Shown piece by piece: positions 1-7,706 of a DNA stretch of 64,000 nucleotides. Both the position numbers and the translations under genes were made by a program. Position 1 is the stretch's first letter. Each line of letters opens with the position of its first letter. The notes under the pieces are model-generated. The model ran no database searches, had not been told where the DNA came from, and saw only the letters and a program-made list of their open reading frames with translations. This stretch comes from Prolixibacteraceae bacterium (lineage in GTDB: Bacteria > Bacteroidota > Bacteroidia > Bacteroidales > Prolixibacteraceae): the NCBI GenBank assembly GCA_028683385.1, contig JAQUIJ010000014.1, positions 99,997 through 163,996 on the forward strand, read 5' to 3'.

Positions 1-112
1 CATGTTGATACCACGCCTGCGACCAAAAACCTATATCTAATTTATTTTGGGCAACGGCATTTTCAAGACTAAAAAGAATAGCGATAAAGAATAAAACCAT
101 AAGCTTTTTCAT
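1..112 (-). CDS. Exported protein, N-terminus only (cut by window edge)
   Basis: The minus strand from 112 reads MKKLMVLFFIAILFSLENAVAQ followed by NKLDIGFWSQAWYQ. This is a lysine start, a hydrophobic core and an AVAQ cleavage site, so it is a typical Sec signal peptide. The gene runs off the left edge. The mature start resembles outer-membrane porin-like proteins of Bacteroidota, but too little is present to name it. An upstream in-frame ATG at 151 is possible; 112 is preferred because it begins the signal peptide. It follows the oxidoreductase at 181-1416 on the same strand and may be co-transcribed with it. Confidence 0.6.
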   Translation of the reverse strand, partial: MKKLMVLFFIAILFSLENAVAQNKLDIGFWSQAWYQH

Positions 113-180
113 CGACAGGAATTTTAAAGTTTGTTTATGAAATTTCAACATCTTATTACCTTTAAATAAAGACCAAATAA

Positions 181-1416
181 TTAAAGTTTAACTGGAATCC
201 CGATTAACTTACCACCTGTTTTAAGCAGATTTTTATAGAATTCTTTTTTTAAGCTAATCGGACTTAACCACCATTTTTCGAAAAGCACTTTCCCGATATG
301 CCATTTCCAACCAATCTGTTTTAAATGAACCTGTGGATGGGGTTCCCCGAAGAAATCACCGTAGGCAAATCCGGCCAAATCCTCTCCGGCTTCGAGCATG
401 CAATAACCGTCGGCACAGAATTTTTCATCCGCTTTCTCTCCTTTAATTTTCCGGACAATGTTTTTTGCAACAACATCGGACTGCAAGTGGGCAAAAACCC
501 CGGCTTTGGGCAACATCATTGGCTTATCCGGAAACCACCTGCCGGGCAAAGGAATGGAAGCAATGTCGCCAATAGCAAATACATTTTCATGTTTTGTTTC
601 AAGTGTCTGCGGGTTTACATCGATCCACCCGTTTGCGTTAACAAAATCCGATTGTCTAATAACTTCTGGTGCTTGATGCGGTGGAATGACGATCAACAAA
701 TCGTAATCAAAAGGTTCTTTCCCGTTGAAAAACAGTTGTTTTGATGTTGTGTCAACCGATCCGAGTTGCATGGATGGATAAAATTGAATTCCTTTTTGAT
801 CCAATATACTTTTTACCGCATTTCCAAGTTCAGGCCCTGCAACTGGCAGCGGCTGTGGTTCGGGAGTGAACAGACTTATCTCAACTTTTTCGCGAATACC
901 TTTTGATTTTAGAAAATCTTCGATAAGCATTGCCCCTTCGTGAGGTGCACCGGGACATTTGTAGGGCATTGAAGAAATAACCAGCGCAACTTTTCCGCCT
1001 GAAAAATTATTCAACGCATGGTGCAATTTGGACGCACCTTCGAGGGTGTAGAAAGTATGGACGCTGTTGTCCCAGCCTTGTATTTTTTCAGGGGCTAAAT
1101 CGGCGCCAAGGGCGATTACCAGAAAATCGTAACGATATTCTTTGTCGCCCGTTTTTACTGTTTTCTCAGCCGGAACAATTTCGCTAACCGTAGCATTTAC
1201 TATTTCAATGTTCTTTTTCAGAAGCGATTTGAGAGGGACACGTATTTGCTTTTCGTTTCGGTCGCCGTTCATCAGCCATAAAAACGATGGGGCAAAGGAA
1301 TGTTCCTTGTTCTTTTCGATCAGGATAATTTTGTGATCACCACCAATTTGGCTGCTCAATTCATTGGCCGTTACAATTCCCCCAACACCACCGCCTATAA
1401 CTATTATTGTCTTCAT
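181..1416 (-). CDS. FAD-dependent oxidoreductase, sulfide:quinone oxidoreductase family
   Basis: A 411-residue flavoprotein. The N-terminus has the dinucleotide-binding motif (MKTIIVIGGGVGGIV), followed by an acidic end of the second strand (LIEKN). A second conserved block, FAIGDIASIP, binds FAD. A cysteine in PYKCPGAPHEG, near residue 155, matches the redox-active Cys region of sulfide:quinone reductases. The C-terminus has the GYCMLEAGEDLAGF block seen in membrane-associated members. The family oxidises sulfide at the cytoplasmic membrane and passes electrons to quinone. An upstream in-frame start would add 15 residues but would overlap the regulator; the ATG at 1416, right before the FAD motif and 5 bp after the regulator's stop, is preferred. 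The rhodanese-containing regulator upstream supports a sulfur role. The exact substrate is inferred. Confidence 0.8.
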   Translation of the reverse strand: MKTIIVIGGGVGGIVTANELSSQIGGDHKIILIEKNKEHSFAPSFLWLMNGDRNEKQIRVPLKSLLKKNIEIVNATVSEIVPAEKTVKTGDKEYRYDFLVIALGADLAPEKIQGWDNSVHTFYTLEGASKLHHALNNFSGGKVALVISSMPYKCPGAPHEGAMLIEDFLKSKGIREKVEISLFTPEPQPLPVAGPELGNAVKSILDQKGIQFYPSMQLGSVDTTSKQLFFNGKEPFDYDLLIVIPPHQAPEVIRQSDFVNANGWIDVNPQTLETKHENVFAIGDIASIPLPGRWFPDKPMMLPKAGVFAHLQSDVVAKNIVRKIKGEKADEKFCADGYCMLEAGEDLAGFAYGDFFGEPHPQVHLKQIGWKWHIGKVLFEKWWLSPISLKKEFYKNLLKTGGKLIGIPVKL

Positions 1417-1421
1417 GTTGC

Positions 1422-2093
1422 TTAATTTGAGTGATTCATTTCCAATTGTTTCATTTTCCATTCGGGATAACCTTCGTCGAGACGGCGAACATTATACCCT
1501 TGCTCGGTAAGTATCCGAACAGCTTCGTCGGCAAGTACACAGAAAGGGCCACGACAATAGGCAATAATTTCCTTATCGGCAGGGAGTGTTTTTAATTTCG
1601 CCATCAATTCATTCATAGGAAGTGATAAGGCTCCGGTGATGTGGCCGAACTCGAATTCGACGGAAGGCCGGACATCCATAAGCAACACATTGTTATTTTT
1701 GATCATACTTTCCAGTTCGACGAGACTTACGGCATTGCCCGATTGATTGTCGGTTCGCTGTCGGTTCATGATTTTCTCCAACTCGGCAATTTCGGTTACA
1801 GCATATTTAACAACGTGCTGGTAGAGGGCTAAGAATTCATCGTTGACCAGTGAGTAGTAAACGTATTGTTTCTCTTTTCGCGACTTTACAATGTTATTGT
1901 TCTTGAGTACCTGCAAATGTTGTGAGGCGTTGGCAAAATTCAGGTTGGTGATTTGAACAATGGCCTCCACACTTTTTTCGCCTTGCGAAAGCATTTCGAT
2001 AATTTCGAGCCGAAAGGGATTCGACAAGGCTTTCAGCAGTTTAGCCAATCCATCGTACATGGCATCTTTAAATTCACGTCCTTCCATAATCAT
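1422..2093 (-). CDS. ArsR-family transcriptional regulator fused to a rhodanese domain
   Basis: The N-terminal half (about residues 15-95) is an ArsR/SmtB winged helix: LSNPFRLEIIEML, then ASQHLQVLKNNNIV as recognition helix and YVYYSL as wing. The C-terminal half (about 125-215) is a rhodanese domain with LLMDVRPSVEFEFGHI and a CRGPFC active-site loop, so it has a sulfur-accepting Cys. This fusion is known in Bacteroidota and Proteobacteria and usually controls sulfide or persulfide detoxification. It is the first gene of an operon with the sulfide:quinone-oxidoreductase-like gene 5 bp downstream. A perfect inverted repeat sits directly upstream of its promoter and is the likely operator. 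The start could be 2093 or 2087 (MEGREF); both are ATG. Confidence 0.85.
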   Translation of the reverse strand: MIMEGREFKDAMYDGLAKLLKALSNPFRLEIIEMLSQGEKSVEAIVQITNLNFANASQHLQVLKNNNIVKSRKEKQYVYYSLVNDEFLALYQHVVKYAVTEIAELEKIMNRQRTDNQSGNAVSLVELESMIKNNNVLLMDVRPSVEFEFGHITGALSLPMNELMAKLKTLPADKEIIAYCRGPFCVLADEAVRILTEQGYNVRRLDEGYPEWKMKQLEMNHSN

Positions 2094-2112
2094 CAATTAT
2101 TGATTGAAGGTA

Positions 2113-2165
2113 CAAATATAGGAATTTAATTCAAGTATTCAATGTATTTATTGAATACTTGAATT
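2113..2165 (-). promoter_or_regulatory. Promoter and operator of the ArsR-rhodanese operon
   Basis: On the minus strand, TATATTTG at 2113-2120 is an exact match to the Bacteroidota -7 consensus TAnnTTTG, 20-26 nt before the start. Directly upstream, AATTCAAGTATTCAA (2128-2142) and TTGAATACTTGAATT (2151-2165) form a perfect 15-bp inverted repeat with an 8-bp spacer. It covers the -33 region. This is the size and place expected for an ArsR dimer operator that represses its own operon. Confidence 0.75.
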
Positions 2166-2360
2166 CGTGTGTCATATTTATCGGTATGGGAGACAAACAA
2201 TGACCATCTTCACAATCGTTACTATTGAATCTTCTGCATACTTTCAAATTAATCCAAATTTTATTAAGGCTGCATAGGCTAATTGTAACACTATGCAAAA
2301 ACGGTTGGATGAGCCATATCCTAAACCTGGAAATTCATTTACTAAACAGATGATGAGAAA

Positions 2361-2492
2361 ATGTTAGAATTAACCGCAGAAGAACAAGCAATCTATACCA
2401 AGTTTGTGAATCAAATACGACAATCCATCTATGACCAAAATGAAGTGAAGTTCAATAAGTCTAAAACAGAATTAAGTGAGCATATCAAATAG
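2361..2492 (+). CDS. Possible 43-residue protein or gene remnant
   Basis: The ATG at 2361 opens a frame of 43 codons ending in TAG at 2492 (MLELTAEEQAIYTKFVNQI and so on, ending SEHIK). The composition is protein-like and helical, but no family is recognised. The surrounding 2.17-2.76 kb holds no other convincing gene. It may be a fragment left next to the island boundary, or it may not be expressed at all. Confidence 0.25.
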   Translation: MLELTAEEQAIYTKFVNQIRQSIYDQNEVKFNKSKTELSEHIK

Positions 2493-2763
2493 TAAACTAT
2501 TTGATATATATTGTCTGGCTAAACCTGAACAAGGGAAGAGTGAGCAAAGCAAGCTCGGGGTGAGTCATGAAAAAGACATCTGATGTTTAATCTTTCCATT
2601 TACTTAAAGTTGTCACTATAAAATTATAATCCTTGACAGGCAATGATTTTGAAAGATTTTTGTGTTCGATAAATTGACAAACTGAGGAAAAATGAATTAC
2701 AATAATATTACAAATTATGCTGCAATTAAGTTTTCCAAAAGCTTCAAATCCTCCAACAAATGG

Positions 2764-2789
2764 TTCGAGTTTTGTACCATAGGGGTCAC
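2764..2789 (+). other. Putative left attachment site (tRNA 3'-end-like)
   Basis: The segment holds TTCGAGT, identical to a tRNA T-loop, followed by GTACCATAGGGGTCAC (2774-2789). This matches GTCCCAGCTGGGTCAC at 30829-30844 in 12 of 16 positions, including an identical GGGTCAC end. Both are followed by a terminator hairpin. No full tRNA body is visible upstream, so this may be a degenerate or secondary site. It is proposed as the left end of the BREX island. Confidence 0.45.
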
Positions 2790-2802
2790 TTTTAAAACTC
2801 GA

Positions 2803-2825
2803 AACCACTTGATTATCAGGTGGTT
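2803..2825 (+). terminator. Terminator-like hairpin beside the left island end
   Basis: AACCACTTGAT and ATCAGGTGGTT pair around a single T (one G-T pair) and are followed by TTGTTGTTTTT on the plus strand. The layout of tRNA-end-like sequence plus hairpin is the same as at 30829-30905. Confidence 0.55.
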
Positions 2826-2844
2826 TTGTTGTTTTTATGGCTTC

Positions 2845-2866
2845 GGGGTAAACATAGGGTAAACAA
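2845..2866 (+). repeat. Tandem GGGGTAAACA pair, left copy
   Basis: GGGGTAAACA, TA, then GGGTAAACA. The same pair in the same orientation (GGGGTAAACA, AT, GGGGTAAACA) lies at 30695-30716 beside the integrase. Such paired direct repeats just inside element ends are likely arm-type integrase or excision-factor sites. Confidence 0.6.
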
Positions 2867-2869
2867 TTT

Positions 2870-3361
2870 TTAGAAGATTTTTACGATATTATAAAGCCCT
2901 AATTTCTTCTTTTTTGCAATAGAATTTAGTTTTTGAAAATTGCTTAACTGACTGCAAGCTATAAGGTTATATGATTTTGAATATCCGTCCGCAATCATTT
3001 TTTCATTCAGACATTTACCATCCGAAAGATACACATAAGCTAAGGTTCTTCCATAAGCATCCTGATGATTTTCCTTCTCTAAAGCTAATGTAACTGGTGT
3101 TTCAGGTGGCGCAAGTTTCAAAAGATACTTGTGTGCCATTCTGCCCAATTCCATCAACAATTGACCGGCAACATGGGTTTCCCGTTCATCCTGTAAAAGT
3201 TTGTTACACGGCTTAATTTCCGGTGCATCTATACCCAAAAACCTTACTTCTTCTTGCTCTTTATTGAAGATATTTTCGACAATTACTCCGTCTCCATCAA
3301 CAACATTGATGATTTTAAGATGCGTTTTAAAAAAATAAGGTTCTTTTACATTAAACTGCAT
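2870..3361 (-). CDS. Thermonuclease-family (SNase-like) protein
   Basis: A 163-residue single-domain protein. It has the staphylococcal-nuclease OB-fold signatures: IINVVDGDGVIVENIF near residue 20, RFLGIDAPEIKP near residue 48 and DAYGRTLAYVYL near residue 105. These supply the calcium-binding Asp residues and the active-site Arg residues of the family. There is no signal peptide or lipobox, unlike many secreted SNases, so it is predicted to be cytoplasmic. It is the leftmost gene of the proposed island and is divergent from the gene at 3450. It could degrade foreign DNA, but that role is only inferred from its place in a defence-rich element. Confidence 0.8.
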   Translation of the reverse strand: MQFNVKEPYFFKTHLKIINVVDGDGVIVENIFNKEQEEVRFLGIDAPEIKPCNKLLQDERETHVAGQLLMELGRMAHKYLLKLAPPETPVTLALEKENHQDAYGRTLAYVYLSDGKCLNEKMIADGYSKSYNLIACSQLSNFQKLNSIAKKKKLGLYNIVKIF

Positions 3362-3402
3362 TGTTTTACATCGTTTTAAATATTGATATTCAAGTAATTA
3401 GG

Positions 3403-3416
3403 TTGTAAATTTACAA
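3403..3416. promoter_or_regulatory. Palindrome in a divergent promoter region
   Basis: TTGTAAATTTACAA is a perfect 14-bp palindrome in the 88-bp gap between the divergent genes at 2870-3361 and 3450-4256. It is a candidate shared operator. The regulator is unknown. Confidence 0.4.
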
Positions 3417-3449
3417 TAAAAATAATATTCACATTTAAAAATTATCACA

Positions 3450-4256
3450 ATGGCAAAACAAGCAGGTCCATTAAAATACCAGGGAACTTTGGGTGATATC
3501 CGCCATTTCAAAATCAAAGGATTACCTGGTCATTATGCAGGTTTAGTTGGTGGCCCTTCGGGCGAACAGGTAAAAACCGCCTCCGAGTTTGAAAGAACCC
3601 GTGAAAATATGAATGAGTTTTCAGGTTGTGCTTCAGCCGGAAAATCAATTCGGGTTGGACTTTCGCAGTTAATGAAACAAATGAGTGACCCGCAATTGAC
3701 CGGAAGGTTAACTGCCATCATGAAAAAGATTAATCTGGAGGACCAGACCGAAGCCAGGGGTTACAGGGCAATCCTGATTTCCACGCAACGCCAACACTTA
3801 ACAGGATTGGCATTTAATAGAAATGTAAGTTTCGACAGCATTTTTTCAGCTCCGTTCACCCTTGTGAACAATACTGAAAGAAATGGTGCTTCTTTCACTG
3901 TTCCGGCCTTCAATCCGATGAGTTTTGTAAATGCACCTGCAGGAGCAACACACTTCCGATTGATAAATGCAATTTCGGTTATTTCGGATTTTGCGTATAA
4001 CAGCAACTCTGGAAATTATGAACCCATCGAACCTGCGCTCAATGAAGTTTCAGATGTCGCCTATTCCGACTATTTGGATTTAGGAACCAAAATCAATGTT
4101 GCAACTGAAGTTTCTGCAATTCTTCCCGGAGCTCCGGCAATGAATGAAAATGTAAGCGTATTGAATTGCATCGGTATCGAGTTTTACCAGCAGGTTGGAG
4201 CAAACTATTACCTGTTTAATTCAGGTAATGCACTTAAAGTTCAGGATATTTTCTAA
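3450..4256 (+). CDS. Conserved Bacteroidota protein of unknown function
   Basis: A 268-residue protein with no signal peptide or membrane segment. The N-terminal pattern is MAKQAGPLKYQGTLGDIRHF, then a Gly-rich stretch, an EFERTRENMNEFSGCASAGK block (about 48-67) and a Leu-rich helix (VGLSQLMKQM). This reminds me of a recurring family of Bacteroidota proteins of about 200-280 residues whose role I do not know. The C-terminal half is beta-rich and low in charge, which would suit a structural or surface-binding protein. A terminator follows directly, so it is a single-gene unit inside the island. No enzyme motif is visible. Confidence 0.75.
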   Translation: MAKQAGPLKYQGTLGDIRHFKIKGLPGHYAGLVGGPSGEQVKTASEFERTRENMNEFSGCASAGKSIRVGLSQLMKQMSDPQLTGRLTAIMKKINLEDQTEARGYRAILISTQRQHLTGLAFNRNVSFDSIFSAPFTLVNNTERNGASFTVPAFNPMSFVNAPAGATHFRLINAISVISDFAYNSNSGNYEPIEPALNEVSDVAYSDYLDLGTKINVATEVSAILPGAPAMNENVSVLNCIGIEFYQQVGANYYLFNSGNALKVQDIF

Positions 4257-4282
4257 TTGAAATACAGGGCTATTATCTAAGG

Positions 4283-4315
4283 AAGCCTCACCAATCCGGT
4301 GGGGTTTCTTTTTTT
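4283..4315 (+). terminator. Rho-independent terminator after the 3450-4256 gene
   Basis: AAGCCTCACC and GGTGGGGTTT form a 10-bp stem with G-T pairs and a 5-nt loop, followed by CTTTTTTT. It starts 27 bp after the stop codon. Confidence 0.8.
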
Positions 4316-4463
4316 ATCATTTTTCACTAATACATAGCTCATATTGCCCTTATCCACGAATCAACTATTGATTAGTCATTCTTTCCCGAAATTGGTACAG
4401 CAAGTGATTTCGGAACCCAAACCAAACATTTTTAAAACAAAAAGAAAAAAAACGAAAAAAAAA

Positions 4464-4635
4464 GAAAAAGAAAGCCTTTTTTGAGGGTGGCGAGGCTGGG
4501 CTGTCAAGGTTTTTGTGAAAAAAATACTACCCGAAGGGTGGAGATTTTTTTTGCAAAACCCGAAGGGCTTAACCTTGATAGCCCAATGTGGGGCGGCTTG
4601 TGCGAAGCCACCCTAACTTTGCTTTCCTTTTTTAA
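4464..4635. repeat. Long nested imperfect inverted repeat
   Basis: GGGTGGC (4485-4491) pairs with GCCACCC (4607-4613). TGGGCTGTCAAGGTT (4497-4511) pairs with AACCTTGATAGCCCA (4571-4585) with one mismatch. AAGAAAGC-type and GCTTTCCTT-type arms extend it outward. CCCGAAGGG occurs twice in the loop (4550-4570 and just before). This gene-free stretch could fold into a long hairpin in RNA or in single-stranded DNA. Its function is unknown. Confidence 0.7.
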
Positions 4636-4731
4636 TTTTTTATGCTGTATTGTATCCCCATACTTCTTTTGACGATAAATATCAATAAGGCACGTATCAC
4701 TGTTTTTCTTTTGTAGAAAAAATCAGTTTGT

Positions 4732-5070
4732 ATGGAAAATCCATTTGAAATAATCATTCAAAGATTAGATTCTATTGAACGATTGCTTATTGAAATGAAA
4801 ACAGGTTCACGTAATGAAAATGCACCAACCTGGAAAGGCAATGAATTAATGAATGTGCAGCAAGTGGCTGAGTATTTATCATTGGCAGTTCAAACAATTT
4901 ATAGTTTAGTACACAAGATGGAAATACCCAATTTTAAACGTGGTAAGAGGCTTTATTTTAAGAGAACAGAGATTGATGATTGGATTGGGCAAGCAAGGCG
5001 GAAAACGATGTCTGAAATTGAGCAGGAGGCTTCAAATTATTTGTTTAGGAAACGGAAACCTAAAATTTGA
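4732..5070 (+). CDS. Helix-turn-helix (excisionase/MerR-like) DNA-binding protein
   Basis: A 112-residue protein. The first 40 residues are a coiled-coil-like helix (IIQRLDSIERLLIEM). The rest is a DNA-binding domain of the excisionase type: MNVQQVAEYLSLAVQTIYSL, then IPNFKRGKRLYFKRTEIDDW. Proteins of this form are common in Bacteroidota mobile elements as excision or replication accessory factors. It lies between two inverted-repeat-rich gene-free blocks, which may be its targets. A related protein is encoded at 27036-27320 on the other side of the island. Confidence 0.8.
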   Translation: MENPFEIIIQRLDSIERLLIEMKTGSRNENAPTWKGNELMNVQQVAEYLSLAVQTIYSLVHKMEIPNFKRGKRLYFKRTEIDDWIGQARRKTMSEIEQEASNYLFRKRKPKI

Positions 5071-5117
5071 AACAGAATGCACATGACCGGCACAATCCAA
5101 ACGGGGTGAGCAATATC

Positions 5118-5531
5118 GCAGTGGAAAGTAAATAGCACGATGCTGATTGCGGGTGGGGAAAAAACAAAGGTGGTGATTGAGCGAAATGTAGCAATTGCAG
5201 GGAATGGAATGTAGCATCAGATGGCTGGTTTTATAGGGATGGAATTGTATTGCAAATTTGCAAATGTTGCAAACTCTACAATTTGCGCGCTGGGTAAAAA
5301 GCAGCCGCGATGCGGAATGAAATATGGGCTGGATTGCGGAATGGAGCGAATGAGCCACTTTTGTTGTGCGGTGCTGAAGTTGGTGAGTGAAAGAAGGCAA
5401 AATGCAGTGTAAGGATAGTGAAGTGAATGCAGCGAAGCGAAGGAACGAAACGCCTGAACGGAATGACGCCGATTGAATGAACCTACTGCAAGCACAGGAT
5501 AGGAGATAAACTAAATTTTACTTTCCACTGC
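5118..5531. repeat. 15-bp perfect inverted repeat flanking about 384 bp
   Basis: GCAGTGGAAAGTAAA at 5118-5132 is the exact reverse complement of 5517-5531. The enclosed DNA holds no convincing gene, but it has runs of TTGCAAA-type words near 5249-5290. Terminal inverted repeats of this size can mark a small non-autonomous insertion or a structured transfer region. No target-site duplication was recognised. Confidence 0.55.
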
Positions 5532-5625
5532 ACCGCTGAAAGGGAGGTGGGGAATTTTGTGGTTTTCTTTCCGGGATGCTGAAAAAAGCACTGATGCTCG
5601 CGAACGAGGTGGGCTGGGTTGTGTG

Positions 5626-5723
5626 GCTATTTTACATAGTGGGATTATAGGGCTGGCAAAAACACTTCATTTATACCATTAAAAGTTGCCTGTGCCTATA
5701 ATAGCCCATTATGTAAAAATAGC
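5626..5723. repeat. Imperfect 26-29-bp inverted repeat
   Basis: The arm at 5626-5651 (starting GCTATTTTACATAG) matches the reverse complement of 5695-5723 (ending TGTAAAAATAGC) with a few small gaps, around a loop of about 43 nt. The block from 5071 to 6023 has no supported gene. This repeat and the one at 5118-5531 are the main structures seen in it. Confidence 0.6.
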
Positions 5724-6023
5724 TTAGGGTTGTATTTTTTCTGGTGCTAATGGGCACGGTGGTGGCGGTTGGAGTGACCATGTTTTTTTGCTTTTTGTGG
5801 GTTGGGAAGGCTCTTAGCCAACGGAGGAACGACGGACGGCTATGTGCCTTATGAGCGATGGGTTTGCAAAAAATGTGACAGAAAAAAACAACAGAAGGGT
5901 TGGCTGCGGGGAAGCCGGCAAAAAGACCGTGCAAGCCCTGAACGTTTCATTTCAAGTGAAGGGCGGGGATTTTTGACGGCTGTGGGAAATGTACAGTTGA
6001 AAAGGATTTTGTATCTATTAAAG

Positions 6024-6857
6024 TTATGACAAATAATCAATTGTTGTTTGAAAATATTTTTGCCAATTATCTTGAGTTATAATTTTTTTATTTGTCTTTA
6101 CACTATCAATTAAATCTAAAGCATTTTCATACTCTAAAAATAAATCAGGTTCTTGAGGCTTCGCAATTAATAAGTCGAAGCGAATTTTACGCTTTACAGC
6201 ATAATCATGTAATTGTATCAACTGACTATGAATTAAGGCTGATTTGTTTTGAATTGAATTTAAATCAGATAAATCAAAACTAACAGGCTTGACAAAATTA
6301 TCTGCCCAGACATAATCAAATTTTACTGTAGCAGATTTTAGCTTTATTGATTCATTCTTTTTTAGTCTTTCCAATATTTTATCGCTTTTGCTGGATAAAT
6401 AACCGCTAAACTGTTTAATAATAAACTGTTCGTTATGCTTAATAACATTAGGCTTTTCAATATTTATCCCAGGTAAAAGCAGCTTTGAGTATTCAGAGAT
6501 AACAATATCTTTAGAGTTAAATACATTTTTTACAATAACCGGCTCACGAAAAATCAAACCAGATGCATCCTGTGCAAGAATATTGTTATGAATGAATAAT
6601 GAAAAATCAACTTGAGAAGCGCTAACGCTAAATAGGTCAACCTTGTTTTTTATCCGATTTAAGATTGATTTTAAATAATTTTGAAAGAGCGATGTGTTAA
6701 AATTTGGATATACAGATTTCACCCGAGTATGACCACCTTCAACGAATTCCAATGAATTATCAGATGGAAAATAAAAGAGTATTCCAACATTCAGTATCTC
6801 ACCTAAGGCAAGACTATGCTTGTACTGCAAAACACTATATTTGAAATATTCGTTCAC
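6024..6857 (-). CDS. DUF3037-family protein
   Basis: A 277-residue protein whose N-terminus (YSVLQYKHSLALGEILNVGILFYFP) matches the DUF3037 pattern, where a short beta strand is followed by EYVNVGVLL-like residues. The function of DUF3037 is unknown. Its ATG overlaps the end of the HipA-like kinase gene by 4 bp, so the two are translationally coupled. DUF3037 genes commonly neighbour HipA-like kinase genes, which suggests a two-protein module, possibly a toxin-antitoxin or signalling pair. It is the last gene of the BREX-strand cluster. Codon use is AT-rich, like its two upstream neighbours, and more so than the core BREX genes. Confidence 0.7.
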   Translation of the reverse strand: MNEYFKYSVLQYKHSLALGEILNVGILFYFPSDNSLEFVEGGHTRVKSVYPNFNTSLFQNYLKSILNRIKNKVDLFSVSASQVDFSLFIHNNILAQDASGLIFREPVIVKNVFNSKDIVISEYSKLLLPGINIEKPNVIKHNEQFIIKQFSGYLSSKSDKILERLKKNESIKLKSATVKFDYVWADNFVKPVSFDLSDLNSIQNKSALIHSQLIQLHDYAVKRKIRFDLLIAKPQEPDLFLEYENALDLIDSVKTNKKIITQDNWQKYFQTTIDYLS

Positions 6858-7648
6858 TGTATCGAAATTCTTAAAAGTTCAACAAATTTACGAATATTTT
6901 GTTTGACTTGGGCTAACCAAGCCATAATTTCGCTCTGATTATTAGGAAATCCCTCATTATATAAGAAATGAAAATACTCATTTAATTTATTGACATTTAA
7001 GCTGTTCAGGAAAAATTCAAATTCTTCAAAATAACTTGATTTGGACTTAAATGTGGATTGTTTTAGATAGCTGTAGAATAAGTGGTATTTTGAGAAATTA
7101 TCTTCAATATAAAAGCTGTTAAAATTAATATCAGCGATATATTTGGGATTAAAAGCTAATTCGTGGTCAATTAAATACGCACTTTCCGCACTTAATAATA
7201 AATTCGTTTTTATTTGACCTCTGTCATAATTTCGTATTAAATTATCAAAGCCGTAAGTTGTGTCAATTTCAATCCGATTTTTGTAAATGCTCTTTGGCAA
7301 ACCTAAAATAGCGCTATTTACATCAGATATTAATTCTGTGGCAAATTTTGGACGAGGGTCAGCATTGTAATATTGTTGCTGATGTTCAGGCTCCAGATTC
7401 ATTGTAATTTCTTCGGGAATATTAAGCAAAACACATTTTGGAACTGGCAGCTCGAACTCGGTCGCAAGGAAATTACAAATAACTTCATTATTTAAACAAA
7501 AAGAATTAATCTGCGCTGTTGTAAACAATTTAACAACATACGTTTTTAAGCCCTCTGGAGTATTAGCAAAAACAACCCAAGGCTTGGTTCGACCAGATTT
7601 TTCATCAATGAAGTCTTCAATTTGTATTACATCGTAAATTGGTAACAA
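6854..7648 (-). CDS. HipA-like kinase-domain protein
   Basis: A 264-residue protein matching the short HipA-like kinase family. The segment FDNLIRNYDRGQIKTNLLL (about 140-158) carries the catalytic-loop pattern of Asp, Asn and Arg residues and the NLL motif. LIDHELAFNP (about 160-169) gives the metal-binding Asp equivalent. It lacks the N-terminal domain of full-length HipA (usually about 430 residues). Full HipA phosphorylates glutamyl-tRNA synthetase, but the substrate here is not known. It is encoded between the OLD-type ATPase and the coupled DUF3037 gene, and is probably an accessory defence or toxin module carried with BREX. Confidence 0.7.
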   Translation of the reverse strand: MLPIYDVIQIEDFIDEKSGRTKPWVVFANTPEGLKTYVVKLFTTAQINSFCLNNEVICNFLATEFELPVPKCVLLNIPEEITMNLEPEHQQQYYNADPRPKFATELISDVNSAILGLPKSIYKNRIEIDTTYGFDNLIRNYDRGQIKTNLLLSAESAYLIDHELAFNPKYIADINFNSFYIEDNFSKYHLFYSYLKQSTFKSKSSYFEEFEFFLNSLNVNKLNEYFHFLYNEGFPNNQSEIMAWLAQVKQNIRKFVELLRISIQ

Positions 7649-7706
7649 CTTATTTTTTAATTAGTATTTGCAATTCATCCTTGGTAGCATGGCATTTAAT
7701 ATCATT

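Noticed and set aside
2587..2808. 73-residue minus-strand reading frame
   Set aside because: It runs across the tRNA-end-like sequence and the terminator next to it. Its FKSDPYGT segment is what a reverse-read tRNA end gives, so it is not treated as a gene.
4440..4475. A-rich tract as a CRISPR leader or repeat array
   Set aside because: No regularly spaced direct repeats of 24-40 bp exist here or elsewhere in the window.
5032..5934. Several overlapping frames of 60-120 residues on both strands
   Set aside because: Composition is Cys/His/Ser-rich without protein-like pattern, they overlap each other, and the region is dominated by inverted repeats.
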